Assembly (NCBI GenBank): GCA_021904315.1
Contig: CM038921.1
Location: 10,074,146-10,138,145, forward strand
From: Sphagnum magellanicum
Lineage: Eukaryota; Streptophyta; Sphagnopsida; Sphagnales; Sphagnaceae
Direction: 5' to 3'
DNA length: 64,000 nucleotides
Under the pieces are notes generated by a model. That model saw only the letters and a program-made list of their open reading frames with translations, had not been told where the DNA came from and did not search any database. The position numbers and the translations under genes are program-made. This document shows, one piece after another, positions 62,431 to 64,000 of the stretch (position 1 is its first letter; each line of letters starts with the position of its first letter).

Positions 62431-64000
62431 AGCATAAACTATGGACAATGGTATGGAACGTATGAACTAGGGAATGATGATTTTCATTGGTTAACAAGGA
62501 TGGTGAATGGACAACCATTACATCGACAGATCCATGTGCCAAATTGAATACCTAGGTTTTCACTGTCCATTAAGTGCAGATACTATCAATAGAAAAAACA
62601 TGTTATGGATGAATGCCTTTACATTGATGATCCATTATGTTAAGGAATAATATAACATGTATTTGATGAATTCACATATCAATCTATATCAGCATATTTA
62701 ATTATTGATAATGTCATATCTATACCCATGAAAACGATGGAGGCCATGTGTGTGGAAGCATGGGTGTAAACCAATCTTCTAATTACAGTTAGATTACCTT
62801 TATGGACATATCACTTCTTATAGCACAAATGTAGGTTCTTATTGTTCCAATAAAATCAACCAATGTGGTTATGGATAACCTTTATGTTAATACTACGAGA
62901 GGAATAATTTGAGGTGCATCTCCATGGCCCCGAGGTTGTTAAAATGGCATGACATGCCCAATTTGGGTTCGTTGTCATGTCAACATCCATTCAAACACAT
63001 CAGTTTTGTTTATCAGGACAAACGTTGACCAATTTTTTTGGTTTAGACTAGTTCTACAATCAAAATTATTTGAATGTCCAAATTTTGAATCATTAAATTA
63101 GGCAACCAAAAAAATTCAATCACCAAATCAAGTGGCCAAAATTTTCAATCGTTTCAATCGACAATGGTTCGATCTCCACCATTGATGTACAAGTGAGCAA
63201 TCACTACTTGAAAAATTTGATCACTGCTTTAAAACTTCAACCACCAACTTAAGCAACCAAAAACGTTCCTTCATCAAATTGAATGATTGAAAATTTTCAA
63301 TCATTGGATGGACAATGGTTAAATCTCCACAATTGATTTAACATTAAAAAAATTTAATTGTTGGCCAAAAACATTTTATTCATTACATGAAATTTTTTTG
63401 ATCACTACCGGAATTTTTTCCATCACCCCAAAATGAACTTTTGATTGCCACAAGGTTTAAGTTGGTTAAATGATGTGATTGTCAACTCCCTTAACTTTCC
63501 CCCAAATAGCCCAACATCACTTTGACCTATGGTTGGCCCTATTTTAACATGGTTGGGTGAAAGCATGGTAAAGTATACACAAAAAGTAGTGTAAGCAACA
63601 AAATATTGGGGTCCCTAAAGAAAAGGACAAACAAGTAGATGATTTATGGGGATAATAAATAAAAATTTGAGTGCATTATTTTTTAACTCTTGTTTGCATG
63701 GACTTCAAAAGTTAAATTATTATAATCATGTTTTTTAAAGCTACTTGCAAGTACTTGAATTGGACCTAAAATTTATGGCAGTTTGAAAAATAAAGTTCAA
63801 GTACTTGAAAGTAAGTGAAATGTTTTTGCAAGTATTTGGTTTTTTTTTCAAGCACCTTAATATTGATGTGGTGAAGATTCTAATATATATTTTTTGGTTA
63901 ATCCAGCTTGCTTTCATAACTAAAATCATCCCCAACCCTTAAAAAATGGGGGATACTTTTGGGGTACTTTTTCAAATCCAAATGACGACACAAATTACTT
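62431..64000. other. AT-rich intergenic DNA to window end
   Basis: No gene seen apart from the tandem repeat listed separately. Confidence 0.5.
63060..63370. repeat. ~152-bp tandem repeat, two units
   Basis: AAAATTTTCAATC begins at 63138 and 63290 and GACAATGGTT at 63160 and 63311; both are followed by (A/G)ATCTCCAC.ATTGAT. Units are diverged and a third may be partly present on either side. Confidence 0.75.

Overview
This window is nuclear DNA from a land plant. Supporting observations are spliced genes with GT-AG introns, a plant-type germin-like protein, telo-boxes with G-boxes upstream of a translation gene, plant-style Helitrons and MITEs, and AT-rich, repeat-filled intergenic DNA (roughly two thirds A+T by eye). 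The tubulin and germin sequences look more like those of bryophytes or other non-flowering plants than of angiosperms, but that placement is only an impression.

Layout. 1.1-5.7 kb: an intact 11-exon ABCE1/RLI gene (ribosome recycling, 605 aa) on + behind a tandem telo-box/G-box promoter. 9.6-10.5 kb: an intact single-exon TatD-family metal-dependent hydrolase (317 aa) on -. 10.5-29.2 kb: no intact gene, only decayed repeats (nested MITE-like inverted repeats at 16-18 kb, a dead LINE around 23-25.7 kb, a clean MITE at 27.2-27.6 kb, an LTR-like dispersed repeat seen also at 0.55-0.9 kb). 29.2-32.8 kb: a GC-rich promoter and a 6-exon alpha-tubulin gene (449 aa) that lacks Lys40. 32.8-46.5 kb: repeats only, including a small Helitron with canonical ends and several minisatellites.

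46.5-62.4 kb is the most remarkable part. Two identical germin-like genes (228 aa) face each other inside a 2,462-bp inverted duplication (48477-50938 and 58712-61173) in which I find only three differences, all transitions. Outside the arms the inverted homology continues for more than 1.2 kb but is much more diverged (about 75-80% by eye), so the core has either been recently copied using old inverted repeats as a seed or homogenised by gene conversion. The 7.8-kb spacer holds a nested structure: a ~400-bp dispersed repeat (called R1 here) is split by a 4.3-kb Helitron-delimited block that contains two further internal Helitron 3' ends. Removing the block rebuilds R1 across an A/T insertion site.

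The four gene families are unrelated (translation, hydrolase, cytoskeleton, cell-wall cupin); I see no functional cluster. Exon coordinates were derived by eye from reading frame, GT-AG sites and family knowledge. Repeat identities are by-eye alignments, not computed.
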